Of a stretch of DNA of 64,000 bases, positions 36,475-45,297 are shown piece by piece; position 1 is the first letter of the stretch, and each line of letters opens with the position of its first letter. The stretch spans positions 1 to 64,000 of the forward strand of contig CAVYGO010000002.1 in assembly GCA_963768085.1 (NCBI GenBank). Direction: 5' to 3'. Origin of the DNA: Pukyongia sp963768085. GTDB taxonomy: Bacteria > Bacteroidota > Bacteroidia > Flavobacteriales > Flavobacteriaceae. The notes below the pieces were generated by a model. It was not told where the DNA came from and did not search any database. It saw only the letters and a list, made by a program, of their open reading frames with translations. The translations under genes were made by a program, and so were the position numbers.

Positions 36475-37539
36475 ATGACATCCGATCTTCTGACAAGCAC
36501 GATTTCGACCCATTTTCAGAAAAAGTTACCATTCGTGGTATATGCACTCCCCGGAGAAACTGTAATAAGGGGTCTGTTTCAGCAAAATGACACCTCACTC
36601 GGGCGATCCATAAAGAAGGAAAGCGGTTTTATTCTTTCACCCTTCAATTCTCAGGATACCACCTATGTAATTCCGGCCTCTCAATGTAAGATTTTGAATG
36701 GTGAAAATGACAAACGTAAACCCTTAGAGAGTCCAATGAACCTGGATGATAATGATGTTGAGCAGGCTACTCATATGGCATTGGTGGCTCAGGCCATTGA
36801 GCTTATACATACTTCCGGATTGGAAAAAGTAGTTGTAAGCAGAAAGAAGGAAGTAGTCTTAAATAGATTTCGAATAGTAGATCTTTACCGCAGTTTGTTT
36901 TCGGAATATACTACTGCTTTCCGCTATCTCTGGTATCATCCTGATACGGGTATCTGGTGTGGAGCAACGCCGGAATTGCTACTATCGGTAGATGATTTGG
37001 CCTATAAAACCATGTCGCTGGCCGGAACAAGGCTAATTCGAACAGATGATATCACTGCCTGGACGGACAAGGAATACCGGGAGCAAAAGTTAGTTACAGA
37101 TGCTCTTCTTGAAGGGCTAAAGCCTTTTTCAGAAACTGTCCACCAATCCGGCATCTATACATCAAAAGCCGGAATCCTGGAGCACCTCCGTACAGACATC
37201 TCGGGAAAACTATCTGCAAAGGAAAACCTGGAAGACATACTGGAGGTATTGCATCCTACACCAGCCGTATGTGGCAGACCACGATCTCAAGCATTGGAAT
37301 TCATACGATCTGAAGAGGGCTATGATAGATCTTTCTATACCGGTTACGTAGGTCTTTTAAATGACAGAAATGAGAAGTCAGATCTATTTGTCAACCTCCG
37401 CTGTATGTCCATCAAAGATAAAACAGCTACGCTATATACCGGAGGAGGTATCATGGCCGATTCCAACCCTGAGGATGAATGGAGGGAGACTTGTAATAAG
37501 CAGCAAACCATGCTAAAACTACTTTGGCAGTTTCTTTAA
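36475..37539 (+). CDS. menF: Isochorismate synthase MenF
   Basis: Protein of 354 residues containing the chorismate-binding domain (about 90-350): KVVVSRKKEV, the WCGATPELLL segment, KTMSLAGTR, a HTPA-type motif LHPTPAVCGRPR, and YTGYVGLL ... LFVNLRCM. The size and lack of a TrpE-like N-terminal domain fit isochorismate synthases of Bacteroidota. The enzyme isomerises chorismate to isochorismate as the first committed step of menaquinone biosynthesis. The gene is four bases downstream of the hotdog thioesterase and 31 bases upstream of menD. EntC-like siderophore function is possible in principle, but neighbouring menD makes menF the natural call. Confidence 0.93.
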   Translation: MTSDLLTSTISTHFQKKLPFVVYALPGETVIRGLFQQNDTSLGRSIKKESGFILSPFNSQDTTYVIPASQCKILNGENDKRKPLESPMNLDDNDVEQATHMALVAQAIELIHTSGLEKVVVSRKKEVVLNRFRIVDLYRSLFSEYTTAFRYLWYHPDTGIWCGATPELLLSVDDLAYKTMSLAGTRLIRTDDITAWTDKEYREQKLVTDALLEGLKPFSETVHQSGIYTSKAGILEHLRTDISGKLSAKENLEDILEVLHPTPAVCGRPRSQALEFIRSEEGYDRSFYTGYVGLLNDRNEKSDLFVNLRCMSIKDKTATLYTGGGIMADSNPEDEWRETCNKQQTMLKLLWQFL

Positions 37540-37557
37540 AATATTCCCATCACTTTG

Positions 37558-37565
37558 TACCTTTG
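37558..37565 (+). promoter_or_regulatory. Putative -7 element directly before menD
   Basis: TACCTTTG matches the TAnnTTTG consensus exactly and ends five bases before the menD ATG. If active, transcription would start at or within a base or two of the start codon, giving a leaderless mRNA. No -33 match at the expected distance was found, so readthrough from menF may be the main source of menD mRNA. Confidence 0.45.
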
Positions 37566-37570
37566 CAGGA

Positions 37571-39232
37571 ATGAATTTTTCCAGCAAGCGCCTCTCGCAG
37601 ACTCTTACTCAATTATGCCTGGCAAAGGAGATTGACCATGTTGTAATTTCACCCGGATCGAGAAATGCGCCACTCATCATAGGATTTACCGAACACCCTG
37701 ATTTTAAAACATATAGTATTGTAGACGAACGCTGCGCCGCATTTTTAGCATTGGGTATCGCACAGCAATCTAAAAAACCGGTGGCCCTGGTATGCACTTC
37801 AGGTTCTGCCTTGTTAAATTATTATCCTGCCGTAGCAGAGGCATTTTACAGCGATATCCCATTGATCGTAATTAGTGCCGACAGGCCAGAACACCTTGTA
37901 GAAATAGGGGATGGACAAACGATAAGACAGGAACATGTTTTTGCCAATCATATCTTGTATAGTGCGAATTGTAAGGGAGGAGATGATTTTCAGCTAGACA
38001 ATGAAACCGAGATAAATATTGCATTGAATACGGCGATAGAGATACGTGGACCGGTGCATATAAACACTCCTTTCGATGAACCTCTTTACGATAGAGTAAA
38101 GGATCTGCAGGTGCGCCCCCAACACGTTCCCGCCAGGTTGATAGAGGAAACGATCCCTGATTTTAATGATTTAAGAAAAATTTGGAAGAGATCTTCTAAA
38201 AAGATGATCCTGACCGGGACGATGGCACCCGGTACATTAAAGAATGATATTGTGGACCGATTGGCTGCCGATGGAGAAGTGTTAGTACTTACTGAGACAA
38301 CGTCAAATATCCATCACGGGAATTTTATTCCTGCCGTTGATCAGCTTATCTCTACCTTGGATAAGACAGGTTTTGAAGCTTTACAACCGGACCTTCTTAT
38401 CACCTTCGGAGGAATGGTTATATCCAAGAGAATCAAGGCTTTTCTCCGGAAATATCCACCCCTGAATCACTGGCATGTGGATATCAAGAAGGCCTATGAT
38501 ACTTTTTTTTCACTTTCGGAACACATCGAGATGACACCCAATAGATTTTTTAAGCACCTTCTTACAGCGCTATCTATGAAAAATTCCGGTTATCGTGATG
38601 AATGGCTGGCGATAAAGCGGCATCGACTAGAAAAGCATGCTGAATACGCGTCGCAAGTTCCTTATTCTGATTTTAAGGTATACGACAGAATATTTGCTAC
38701 TGTGCCGAAGAAGTACCAGTTGCAAATCGCCAATAGCGCAGCGGTGCGTTATGCGCAATTATTCGATCTTGATAAATCACTTGAGGTTTTTTGTAACCGG
38801 GGAACATCCGGAATTGATGGAAGTACCAGTACAGCCATTGGCGCGGCAATTGGTTCTGGTCTTAAAACGCTATTGGTTACCGGTGATCTCAGCTTTTTTT
38901 ATGACAGTAATGCCTTATGGAATCAATATATTCCGAAAGACTTTCGAATGATCATCATTAACAATTCAGGAGGTGGGATTTTCAGAATATTACCTGGTGC
39001 CAAGGACACAGCTCATTTTAAAAAATATTTTGAAACAGCACATAATTTGAACGCTCGAAAATTATGTGAGATGCACGGAATGGAGTATACGGTTGCAAGC
39101 GATGAAAACGAAATGGCCGAGAATTTGAAAGAATTTTATTCGGAATCCCATGCACCCAGGATCATGGAGGTTTTCACGCCCTCGGAATTGAATGATAAGG
39201 TCTTATTGGAATACTTCGATTTTATACGATAA
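37571..39232 (+). CDS. menD: 2-succinyl-5-enolpyruvyl-6-hydroxy-3-cyclohexene-1-carboxylate synthase MenD
   Basis: Protein of 553 residues, the normal size for MenD. It belongs to the thiamine-diphosphate enzyme family, with the catalytic Glu region VISPGSRNAPL ... VDERCAAFLALGIAQ and the substrate-loop region CTSGSALLNYYPAVAEAF. The C-terminal diphosphate-binding motif GDLSFFYDSNALWN leads into IIINNSGGGIFRILPG. MenD condenses isochorismate with 2-oxoglutarate to give SEPHCHC. It is the third gene of the men unit. A perfect -7 element lies just before the start, and its 3' end overlaps the convergent downstream gene by 11 bases. Confidence 0.95.
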   Translation: MNFSSKRLSQTLTQLCLAKEIDHVVISPGSRNAPLIIGFTEHPDFKTYSIVDERCAAFLALGIAQQSKKPVALVCTSGSALLNYYPAVAEAFYSDIPLIVISADRPEHLVEIGDGQTIRQEHVFANHILYSANCKGGDDFQLDNETEINIALNTAIEIRGPVHINTPFDEPLYDRVKDLQVRPQHVPARLIEETIPDFNDLRKIWKRSSKKMILTGTMAPGTLKNDIVDRLAADGEVLVLTETTSNIHHGNFIPAVDQLISTLDKTGFEALQPDLLITFGGMVISKRIKAFLRKYPPLNHWHVDIKKAYDTFFSLSEHIEMTPNRFFKHLLTALSMKNSGYRDEWLAIKRHRLEKHAEYASQVPYSDFKVYDRIFATVPKKYQLQIANSAAVRYAQLFDLDKSLEVFCNRGTSGIDGSTSTAIGAAIGSGLKTLLVTGDLSFFYDSNALWNQYIPKDFRMIIINNSGGGIFRILPGAKDTAHFKKYFETAHNLNARKLCEMHGMEYTVASDENEMAENLKEFYSESHAPRIMEVFTPSELNDKVLLEYFDFIR

Positions 39233-39659
39233 CCTGCCCGTCTATCACATAGTGGGCCCATTTTTTAGCCTCTTCAAGATCAGAGAAGACCTTGAATGGC
39301 TTACGGAAGAACTTTTCCTCCAACACTGCGGTATTATGGGAATACTCATTATAGGTAACAATCCCTATACCTTTAAGATTAGGAATCATTTCCAGATACT
39401 TATAGTCGTTAGGATCTACAGAATAAGCGTTGATACGATTTGAAATATAAACCACTGCGCGCAGTCCAACTTCCTTAACCACCTTCAATAGGATCGGCAT
39501 GCCATTTAGAATTGAAATATTCACATTTTCCTTCCCTTCCATGATTATGATGCTTTGATAGATATAAATTGTACCTATTTCCGTATTTAAAATCTTGCGT
39601 GGGGTTTCAGCATCAGGAATTGAAGTTTGAGTTGACTTTTTCGGGGCGGTGGTCATCAT
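39222..39659 (-). CDS. Hypothetical protein, STAS/SpoIIAA-like fold suspected
   Basis: Protein of 145 residues with no signal peptide. A polar 35-residue N-terminus is followed by an alternating strand/helix pattern: ILNTEIGTIYIYQ, GMPILLKVVKEVGLRAVVYI, PNLKGIGIVTYNEY and a final VFSDLEEAKKWAHYVI helix. The closing FSDLEEAKKWA type of helix is typical of SpoIIAA/STAS-like cytosolic domains, but no named family could be recognised with confidence. The two ATGs at 39659 and 39656 are equivalent as starts. The C-terminal 11 bases of coding sequence overlap menD on the other strand. A short neighbour on the same strand (39836-40015) ends in a similar helix. Confidence 0.7.
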   Translation of the reverse strand: MMTTAPKKSTQTSIPDAETPRKILNTEIGTIYIYQSIIIMEGKENVNISILNGMPILLKVVKEVGLRAVVYISNRINAYSVDPNDYKYLEMIPNLKGIGIVTYNEYSHNTAVLEEKFFRKPFKVFSDLEEAKKWAHYVIDGQVIV

Positions 39660-39835
39660 AAGTGGTGGGGTTAATTACTTAGTTCGGATTAAAAGTAGGA
39701 AAATGTATCATACTATAAAAACAAAAATTGACCAATAGCACCTTTTTTCGATGAATTACAAGATAGAATGGTTGACCTGCAATATTTTTTATAAATAAAA
39801 TTTATTATTCGATTGTGAGAGCCTTGGGATTATTG

Positions 39836-40015
39836 TTATTTGGCTCCGTGTAGAATTTCCTTTCCCCATATATTGGCTTCAGAAACAGACTTGCAGATAA
39901 ACACAATATCTTCGTAAAAATATACAGTGACTATATCCTTTTTAAGTACATGGAGTAAGGATTTACCAGTCAAATTGTGGGGATTGGTCAATTCAATTGC
40001 AGGTTGAAATTCCAT
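39836..40015 (-). CDS. Short hypothetical protein (59 aa)
   Basis: A 59-codon frame from the ATG at 40015 to the TAA at 39836 reads as a plausible small cytosolic protein: MEFQPAIELTNPHNLTGKSL at the N-terminus, then a strand-rich core (KKDIVTVYFYEDIVFICKSV) and a helix SEANIWGKEILHG. The final strand-helix resembles that of the protein encoded at 39222-39659 (VFSDLEEAKKWAHYVI), so the two may be distant relatives. It fills an otherwise empty 400-base gap. Support is codon content and this resemblance only. Confidence 0.55.
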   Translation of the reverse strand: MEFQPAIELTNPHNLTGKSLLHVLKKDIVTVYFYEDIVFICKSVSEANIWGKEILHGAK

Positions 40016-40058
40016 AATATCTTTAAATTTTCAATGAGTTTTATGGGGATTAAATAAT

Positions 40059-40066
40059 TAACTTTG
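40059..40066 (+). promoter_or_regulatory. Putative -7 element directly before the CvfB gene
   Basis: TAACTTTG matches TAnnTTTG and ends five bases before the ATG at 40072, the same arrangement as menD. It would produce a leaderless transcript. No -33 TTTG is seen 17-23 bases upstream. Confidence 0.45.
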
Positions 40067-40071
40067 CCAGG

Positions 40072-40902
40072 ATGTTACAACTTGGACAAAACCAGCAACT
40101 TACTATATTAAGAGAAACAGATCCCGGACTTTATCTAGGTTCTGAAGAAGAAGATGAAGTATTACTTCCTCATAAATACAAACCAGAAAAATACGAGATC
40201 GGCGATGCTATCGACGTATTCATTTATCTGGATCATGAAGAACGTCCGGTAGCGACTACGCTCGAACCTTATGTTAAGCTTAATGAATTTGGTTTCCTGC
40301 AATGCAGCGATGTGAATAAATTTGGGGCTTTTATGGATTGGGGCCTTGAAAAACAATTATTCGTTCCGTTCAAGGGACAGGCAAGGCCCATGAAAGTTGG
40401 TAACTGGTATATCGTTTATTTATACCTGGATGAACTAACTACCCGACTCACCGGATCGAGTAAGACCAATAAATTCTTAAGTAATGAGGAGATCACGGTT
40501 GACATTTTTGACGAAGTTGATATACTGGTTACTCACTTGACAGAAAAAGGAGCTAATGTGATCATTAATGGTATTCATATGGGGCTAATTTACAATGAAG
40601 ATATATTTGAAGACATCCGGACAGGGGACCGCATGAAGGCCTTCATAAAAAAAATAAGATCGGACAATAAAATCGATGTCGTTCTACAAACACCCGGATA
40701 CAAAAGTATCGAACCCAACGCAAATTACGTTCTGGATGAACTGAAAGCGGCCGGTGGATTTATGCCATTACATGACAAATCGGATCCCGAGCTTATCAAG
40801 AATGAATTAGGACTTAGTAAAAAAAGTTTTAAAAAAGCAATTGGGAGCCTTTATAAGGACAAACAGATTCGGATTAAAGAAGACGGCATAGAATTAATCT
40901 GA
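40072..40902 (+). CDS. S1-like RNA-binding protein, CvfB family
   Basis: Protein of 276 residues made of consecutive S1/OB-type domains and a C-terminal winged helix, as in CvfB/YitL. Features seen are LGQNQQLTILRETDPGLYLG at the start, DAIDVFIYLDHEERPVATTL, GAFMDWGLEKQLFVPF, the second S1-like segment ANVIINGIHMGLIYNEDIFE, and the terminal winged-helix region (DPELIKNELGLSKKSFKKAI, then IGSLYKDKQIRI). CvfB is a cytoplasmic RNA-binding regulator of virulence factor expression in Staphylococcus; its role in Bacteroidota is unknown. It lies alone between the menD region and a secreted esterase, 36 bases upstream of the latter. Confidence 0.88.
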   Translation: MLQLGQNQQLTILRETDPGLYLGSEEEDEVLLPHKYKPEKYEIGDAIDVFIYLDHEERPVATTLEPYVKLNEFGFLQCSDVNKFGAFMDWGLEKQLFVPFKGQARPMKVGNWYIVYLYLDELTTRLTGSSKTNKFLSNEEITVDIFDEVDILVTHLTEKGANVIINGIHMGLIYNEDIFEDIRTGDRMKAFIKKIRSDNKIDVVLQTPGYKSIEPNANYVLDELKAAGGFMPLHDKSDPELIKNELGLSKKSFKKAIGSLYKDKQIRIKEDGIELI

Positions 40903-40938
40903 TAATTCGTATTTTTATAGGAAACCATATGCGTTCCT

Positions 40939-42669
40939 ATGAAAAATATATTTCTTCTTATTTTATTTTCTTCGTTATTCTTTTTCAATTGCAATGATTC
41001 CGATTCTGAAACAATTACTATATCTGTAACTTTATCCGATTCCCTTGAGATAGATTCCCTGGACGGGCGACTGTTGCTCATGCTGTCTGATAATGAGGAA
41101 AATGAGCCCAGATTTCAGATCAATAATGGCTTGAATACACAGATGATCTTTGGTAAGAATGTTGAAGGATGGAAGAAAGGAGTGCCCATTACTTTCACCG
41201 AAGCGGATTTCGGCTACCCCTTGGAAAGTTTGAAGGACATCCCTCCCGGATCTTACCAGGCACAGGCATTACTGCATGTGTATGAAACATTTAACCTGGC
41301 CTCAGGTCATACAGTGAAATTACCTATGGACAACGGGGAAGGGCAGCAATGGAATCGATCTCCTGGTAATATTTATAATGTCCCGGTTGAGATTACCATA
41401 ACAGAAAATGCAAATTCCAACACAGCCATTTCGATAGACCAGGTGATACCGGCTATTGAAGAACCTGAAGATACCGAATGGATTAAGCACATTAAATTCA
41501 AATCGGAGAAACTCTCAGAATTCTGGGGAAGAGACATGTACCTTGGGGCTCATGTGTTACTTCCGAAGGGATTTGAAGAAAAGCCCGAAGCCAAATATCC
41601 CCTGATTATCTTTCACGGACATTTCCCCAGTGATTTTGGAAATTGGCGTACTACACCACCTGATCCCGATGTCGAAGCCGTTTATTCAGAGCGATTTAAT
41701 GTGGATGGATATAATATAATACAGCAACAAGAAGCTTACGATTTTTATAAACGATGGAATAATGAGGATTTCCCGAGATTCATTATTATACAAATTCAGC
41801 ATCCCACACCCTATTATGATGATAGTTATGCGGTTAATTCGGCAGCACAGGGGCCTTATGGTGACGCAATTACCTATGAGCTTATTCCTCATATTGAAGA
41901 AAAATTCCGAGGTATAGGTGAAGGATGGGCGCGTTTTCTTTACGGCGGATCAACCGGAGGATGGGAAGCGCTGGCCGTTCAGGTAAAATATCCCAGTGAG
42001 TATAACGGTTGTTTTGCGGCCTGTCCGGATCCTATCGATTTCAGGGCGTATTGCCTTACGAACATCTATAAAGACAACAACGCTTATTACTACCAAAGTA
42101 ATTATCGTGACCTGGAAATTCCGGGGCGTCGTAATTACCTGGGACAGATAAGTACTACCGTCAGAGATTATAACCATCTCGAATTGGTATTGGGAGATAA
42201 GTCTCGTTCCGGACAGCAATGGGATATTTGGGAAGCGACCTATTCGCCCCTCGGGGATGATGGTTACCCGCAACGAATTTGGGATAAATACACTGGTGAG
42301 ATCGATCATGAGGTTGCCGATTACTGGAAAGAGAATTTCGATCTCAGACATATCCTGGAACGAGATTGGAATAAACTGGGGCCGGAGTTAAAAGGAAAAA
42401 TTCATATCTATTGCGGCGATATGGATAACTATTACTTGAATAACGCAGTCTATTTAATGGAAGATTTCCTGGAAAGCACTACAGACCCCTATTACGATGG
42501 TGAGGTAACCTATGGTGACCGGGCTGAGCATTGTTGGAATGGAGACCCCGAACTTCCGAATCACTTGTCCCGACTTCGTTACAATAGTATGTATATACCT
42601 AAGATCATGAAACGAATTATGGAGAGTGCCCCACCTGGAGCCGATCTTAGCAGTTGGCGTTACAAATGA
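40939..42669 (+). CDS. Secreted putative esterase (alpha/beta hydrolase)
   Basis: Protein of 576 residues with a signal peptide; a cysteine at about residue 18 (FFFNC) could be a lipidation site but the lipobox is atypical. An N-terminal beta domain (about 25-165) precedes an esterase-D-like alpha/beta hydrolase: YPLIIFHGHFP, then the nucleophile elbow YGGSTGGWEAL (Ser338), and a late HCWNGDP segment with the probable catalytic histidine. Similar proteins in Bacteroidota act as feruloyl/acetyl-esterase-like enzymes. No polysaccharide locus is nearby to name the substrate. The start is 36 bases after the CvfB gene, which suggests possible co-transcription. Confidence 0.83.
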   Translation: MKNIFLLILFSSLFFFNCNDSDSETITISVTLSDSLEIDSLDGRLLLMLSDNEENEPRFQINNGLNTQMIFGKNVEGWKKGVPITFTEADFGYPLESLKDIPPGSYQAQALLHVYETFNLASGHTVKLPMDNGEGQQWNRSPGNIYNVPVEITITENANSNTAISIDQVIPAIEEPEDTEWIKHIKFKSEKLSEFWGRDMYLGAHVLLPKGFEEKPEAKYPLIIFHGHFPSDFGNWRTTPPDPDVEAVYSERFNVDGYNIIQQQEAYDFYKRWNNEDFPRFIIIQIQHPTPYYDDSYAVNSAAQGPYGDAITYELIPHIEEKFRGIGEGWARFLYGGSTGGWEALAVQVKYPSEYNGCFAACPDPIDFRAYCLTNIYKDNNAYYYQSNYRDLEIPGRRNYLGQISTTVRDYNHLELVLGDKSRSGQQWDIWEATYSPLGDDGYPQRIWDKYTGEIDHEVADYWKENFDLRHILERDWNKLGPELKGKIHIYCGDMDNYYLNNAVYLMEDFLESTTDPYYDGEVTYGDRAEHCWNGDPELPNHLSRLRYNSMYIPKIMKRIMESAPPGADLSSWRYK

Positions 42670-42743
42670 TCTAACGATCCAGCCATTTCCTGAAAGCGAA
42701 CATATCGACCTAATGATTTTCTATCCATATTGTGGAGGTTTCA

Positions 42744-43187
42744 TTAATATCCTCTCCCAACACGATAGGGTGCGCAACGGGAACAAATGCCAAAGGGCGG
42801 ACAGGGATCCATAAGATCCAAACCTCTCATTTCTTTATAGACCGTATTATTCACCCGTGTTTTTCCATCAGACCGATAATTCTGCTGGGCACCGAAACTG
42901 AAGAATTCAGATTGAATTTCCTTTACGTTTACATAGGACGATACATAGTCCATTTCCTTTTCGATGGCACCGACCATATCTACTGATTCCCTGTAATTAT
43001 TTACGTTCATTCTGAAATAATTCAACCCGATCTTCTCGAAAGGGGCATCGGCCTTTAGATTGTAAACCGACAATTCTTCCAGTTGAGGTAATGATTGCGA
43101 ATTGAACGTATAATAGCGCGTACTGAAATCATCCTGGCTAAATAAGGTCAGTGGAAGTATAAACAATATGAAACATATGATTTTCAT
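42744..43187 (-). CDS. Secreted hypothetical protein
   Basis: Protein of 147 residues starting at the ATG at 43187, with a signal peptide ending around TLFSQ. The mature protein has no recognisable domain. It contains YNLKADAPFEKIGLNYFRMN, a helix around VGAIEKEMDYV, and a C-terminal cluster of Pro, Gly and Cys (DPCPPFGICSRCAPYR). The three cysteines close together at the end could form a disulfide or bind metal. The gene is 46 bases downstream of the secreted papain-fold peptidase gene on the same strand, so the two might work together; nothing else supports a function. Confidence 0.65.
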   Translation of the reverse strand: MKIICFILFILPLTLFSQDDFSTRYYTFNSQSLPQLEELSVYNLKADAPFEKIGLNYFRMNVNNYRESVDMVGAIEKEMDYVSSYVNVKEIQSEFFSFGAQQNYRSDGKTRVNNTVYKEMRGLDLMDPCPPFGICSRCAPYRVGRGY

Positions 43188-43232
43188 TCGTTTCAAATGT
43201 ATCAAAAATGATTCCTAAAGCTATTTATGTTT

Positions 43233-44351
43233 TTATAAATTTAACTTTTCTGCTGTAGCTCGCGGCACAGCATCCTTATGGATGGTAATACTAATTGCCT
43301 TTAAACGCATATAGGATTCGCTGAAATATACATATCCGCCGTTGGCGTTTCTGCTTTCATCCGTACCCCAGCTATTTTTTACCTTATAATATTTTGTTCC
43401 ATTTTGGTCTCGAAGTGCGCCCGTGATATGCATCAAATGATCATCGGTGGTTGTAAAATTCTCAAATTCATCCTGTCTGTATTCCTGGCTGATATTCTTT
43501 TCGGTATACACTCCTTGTAAGGCCTTGATGTTATTCTCCGGGTTCTCCGGAATGATCGCTACACCGTCCTTAGATGAAAAAGTTCGTTCACTTACGTCGC
43601 AGTCGAGTTCTACTGTAAATCCTTTTTCCAGGGCGTTCTGGATGGTTGCGATCATTTCATCCAAAGGTAGGTTATACATTTTCCCATAGCTCCAGTTATC
43701 GGGGATGTTCAAAATGAATTCAGAATAAAAGGGCGAATGGGTAAAGGAGGTTATGGTCACATAATCATCCGGAACTATTTTAGTGATCTCCAGAAACGAC
43801 TGTGGTGAATATTGTTTTCCCTCATAGGAGAAGAAATTCGGGTTTTGTCCCATATAGACATCAAGGACTGCTTCAATGGCATCATCCCACTTCTTACTTA
43901 GTTTCCTGCCGGGATTATCGACGTAGGTTTTAACCATAGCTTCCAGAACTGCCGATAACTCAGCATGATTATGGCCTGTCTCTCCTGTGAAGATACCACT
44001 GTATGCAGATTGAGGCACTAGTCCGTAATCTCGAACCGAATTCATAACATCATGTGCAAGTCCGCCCTCACTGAATTGCGCTTTTCCTTGTCGCATCACG
44101 TAATTCTCAGCTTTTTTAGGATAGGTATTTCGTACTGTGTACATTTCGGAAAGATCAATTTCCTTGCCTGTTAAGCGGATGATCTCCGATTCCAGGAACG
44201 AAGTGCTTGAAAAACTCCAGCAGGTTCCTGTTCGTCCCTGGCTGATAACGGGTGTGGTTTCAAGATCGATCACCATACTAAACTTGTAGGGTTGCTGTGC
44301 AAAGAGAAATGAGGAAGTTAGAACTCCGATAACCAAAAGTATGTTTCGCAT
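43233..44351 (-). CDS. Secreted C1 family (bleomycin hydrolase-like) cysteine peptidase
   Basis: Protein of 372 residues with a signal peptide ending LFAQQ (about residue 20). The papain fold of the bleomycin hydrolase/aminopeptidase C branch (C1B) is recognisable from QGRTGTCWSFSSTSFLESEI (catalytic Cys44), the LAHDVMNSVRDYGLVP segment, and the C-terminal DDHLMHITG (His308) and KVKNSWGTD (Asn326). All three catalytic residues are present. Unlike cytosolic PepC it carries an export signal, so it would act in the periplasm. The Bacteroidota exported forms are about the same length. A small secreted protein of unknown function follows downstream. Confidence 0.9.
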   Translation of the reverse strand: MRNILLVIGVLTSSFLFAQQPYKFSMVIDLETTPVISQGRTGTCWSFSSTSFLESEIIRLTGKEIDLSEMYTVRNTYPKKAENYVMRQGKAQFSEGGLAHDVMNSVRDYGLVPQSAYSGIFTGETGHNHAELSAVLEAMVKTYVDNPGRKLSKKWDDAIEAVLDVYMGQNPNFFSYEGKQYSPQSFLEITKIVPDDYVTITSFTHSPFYSEFILNIPDNWSYGKMYNLPLDEMIATIQNALEKGFTVELDCDVSERTFSSKDGVAIIPENPENNIKALQGVYTEKNISQEYRQDEFENFTTTDDHLMHITGALRDQNGTKYYKVKNSWGTDESRNANGGYVYFSESYMRLKAISITIHKDAVPRATAEKLNL

Positions 44352-44421
44352 GATTCAATATTTTAGTCGCTTTGATCTGCTATGAATCCTTCAGTGAGCA
44401 ATGATTAAAGAGAATTAGTTT

Positions 44422-44429
44422 TATCTTTG
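44422..44429 (+). promoter_or_regulatory. -7 element of menB
   Basis: TATCTTTG matches TAnnTTTG exactly and ends 15 bases before the menB ATG at 44445. It also overlaps the in-frame TTG at 44427, which argues against that codon being the start. The -33 element is not clear. Confidence 0.6.
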
Positions 44430-44444
44430 GTAAAAATAAAGAAT

Positions 44445-45284
44445 ATGAGTACACCGAACTGGAAAACGGCAAAAGAATATACCGATATAACCTATAAAAA
44501 ATGTGACGGTGTTGCCCGGATCGCCTTCAACCGACCTGAGGTAAGAAATGCTTTCAGGCCGAAGACCACTTCAGAGCTTTTGGACGCTTTTCATGATGCC
44601 CAGGAAGACACAGGTATTGGGGTTGTTTTACTATCTGCTGAGGGCCCTTCGCCCAAAGACGGTATTTACAGCTTTTGCAGCGGCGGGGATCAGGCTGTAA
44701 GAGGTAATAAGGGTTATGTTGGAGAGGATGGTTACCATCGATTAAATATTCTTGAGGTACAGCGACTTATCCGTTTTATGCCCAAAGCGGTAATTGCAGT
44801 GGTTCCGGGATGGGCCGTGGGCGGAGGGCACAGTTTGCATGTTGTTTGCGATATGACCCTGGCCAGTAAGGAACATGCCATCTTTAAACAAACAGACGCC
44901 GATGTAACCAGTTTCGATGGCGGCTATGGTAGTGCCTATCTGGCGAAAATGGTAGGACAAAAGAAAGCCCGGGAGATATTTTTCCTCGGAAGAAATTACA
45001 ACGCCCAGGAAGCGTATGAAATGGGTATGGTTAATGCGGTAGTACCTCATGAAAATCTAGAAGCTACTGCCTTCGAATGGGCACAGGAAATACTGGCAAA
45101 ATCTCCAACCTCTATCAAAATGCTCAAGTTTGCTATGAATCTTACCGACGATGGTATGGTAGGACAGCAGGTATTTGCCGGAGAAGCAACCCGACTGGCC
45201 TATATGACGGATGAGGCAAAGGAGGGCAGGGATGCATTTCTTGAAAAGCGGAAACCAAATTTTGAAAAGAAGTGGTTGCCATAG
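44445..45284 (+). CDS. menB: 1,4-dihydroxy-2-naphthoyl-CoA synthase MenB
   Basis: Protein of 279 residues of the crotonase superfamily and the typical MenB length. Key parts are AFNRPEVRNAFRPKTTSELL, the SFCSGGDQAVRG oxyanion-loop region, VPGWAVGGGHSLHVVCD, the TDADVTSFDGGYGSAYLAK stretch diagnostic of MenB, and a C-terminal FLEKRKPNFEKKW. The enzyme closes the naphthoquinol ring by converting o-succinylbenzoyl-CoA to DHNA-CoA. The ATG at 44445 is supported by a -7 element 15 bases upstream. menB is separated from menF-menD by about 5 kb of unrelated genes, whereas the three usually cluster. Confidence 0.96.
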   Translation: MSTPNWKTAKEYTDITYKKCDGVARIAFNRPEVRNAFRPKTTSELLDAFHDAQEDTGIGVVLLSAEGPSPKDGIYSFCSGGDQAVRGNKGYVGEDGYHRLNILEVQRLIRFMPKAVIAVVPGWAVGGGHSLHVVCDMTLASKEHAIFKQTDADVTSFDGGYGSAYLAKMVGQKKAREIFFLGRNYNAQEAYEMGMVNAVVPHENLEATAFEWAQEILAKSPTSIKMLKFAMNLTDDGMVGQQVFAGEATRLAYMTDEAKEGRDAFLEKRKPNFEKKWLP

Positions 45285-45297
45285 ATTTTACTTAAGA

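Noticed and set aside
42670..42743. Short minus-strand frame ending MFAFRKWLDR between the esterase and the secreted hypothetical gene
   Set aside because: Only about a dozen codons with a stop just upstream; it may be the end of a lost gene but no family could be named.
45211..45297. Upstream extension of the small lipoprotein gene into menB
   Set aside because: The extension would overlap menB by 74 bases and hide the lipoprotein signal; the ATG at 45298 is far better.
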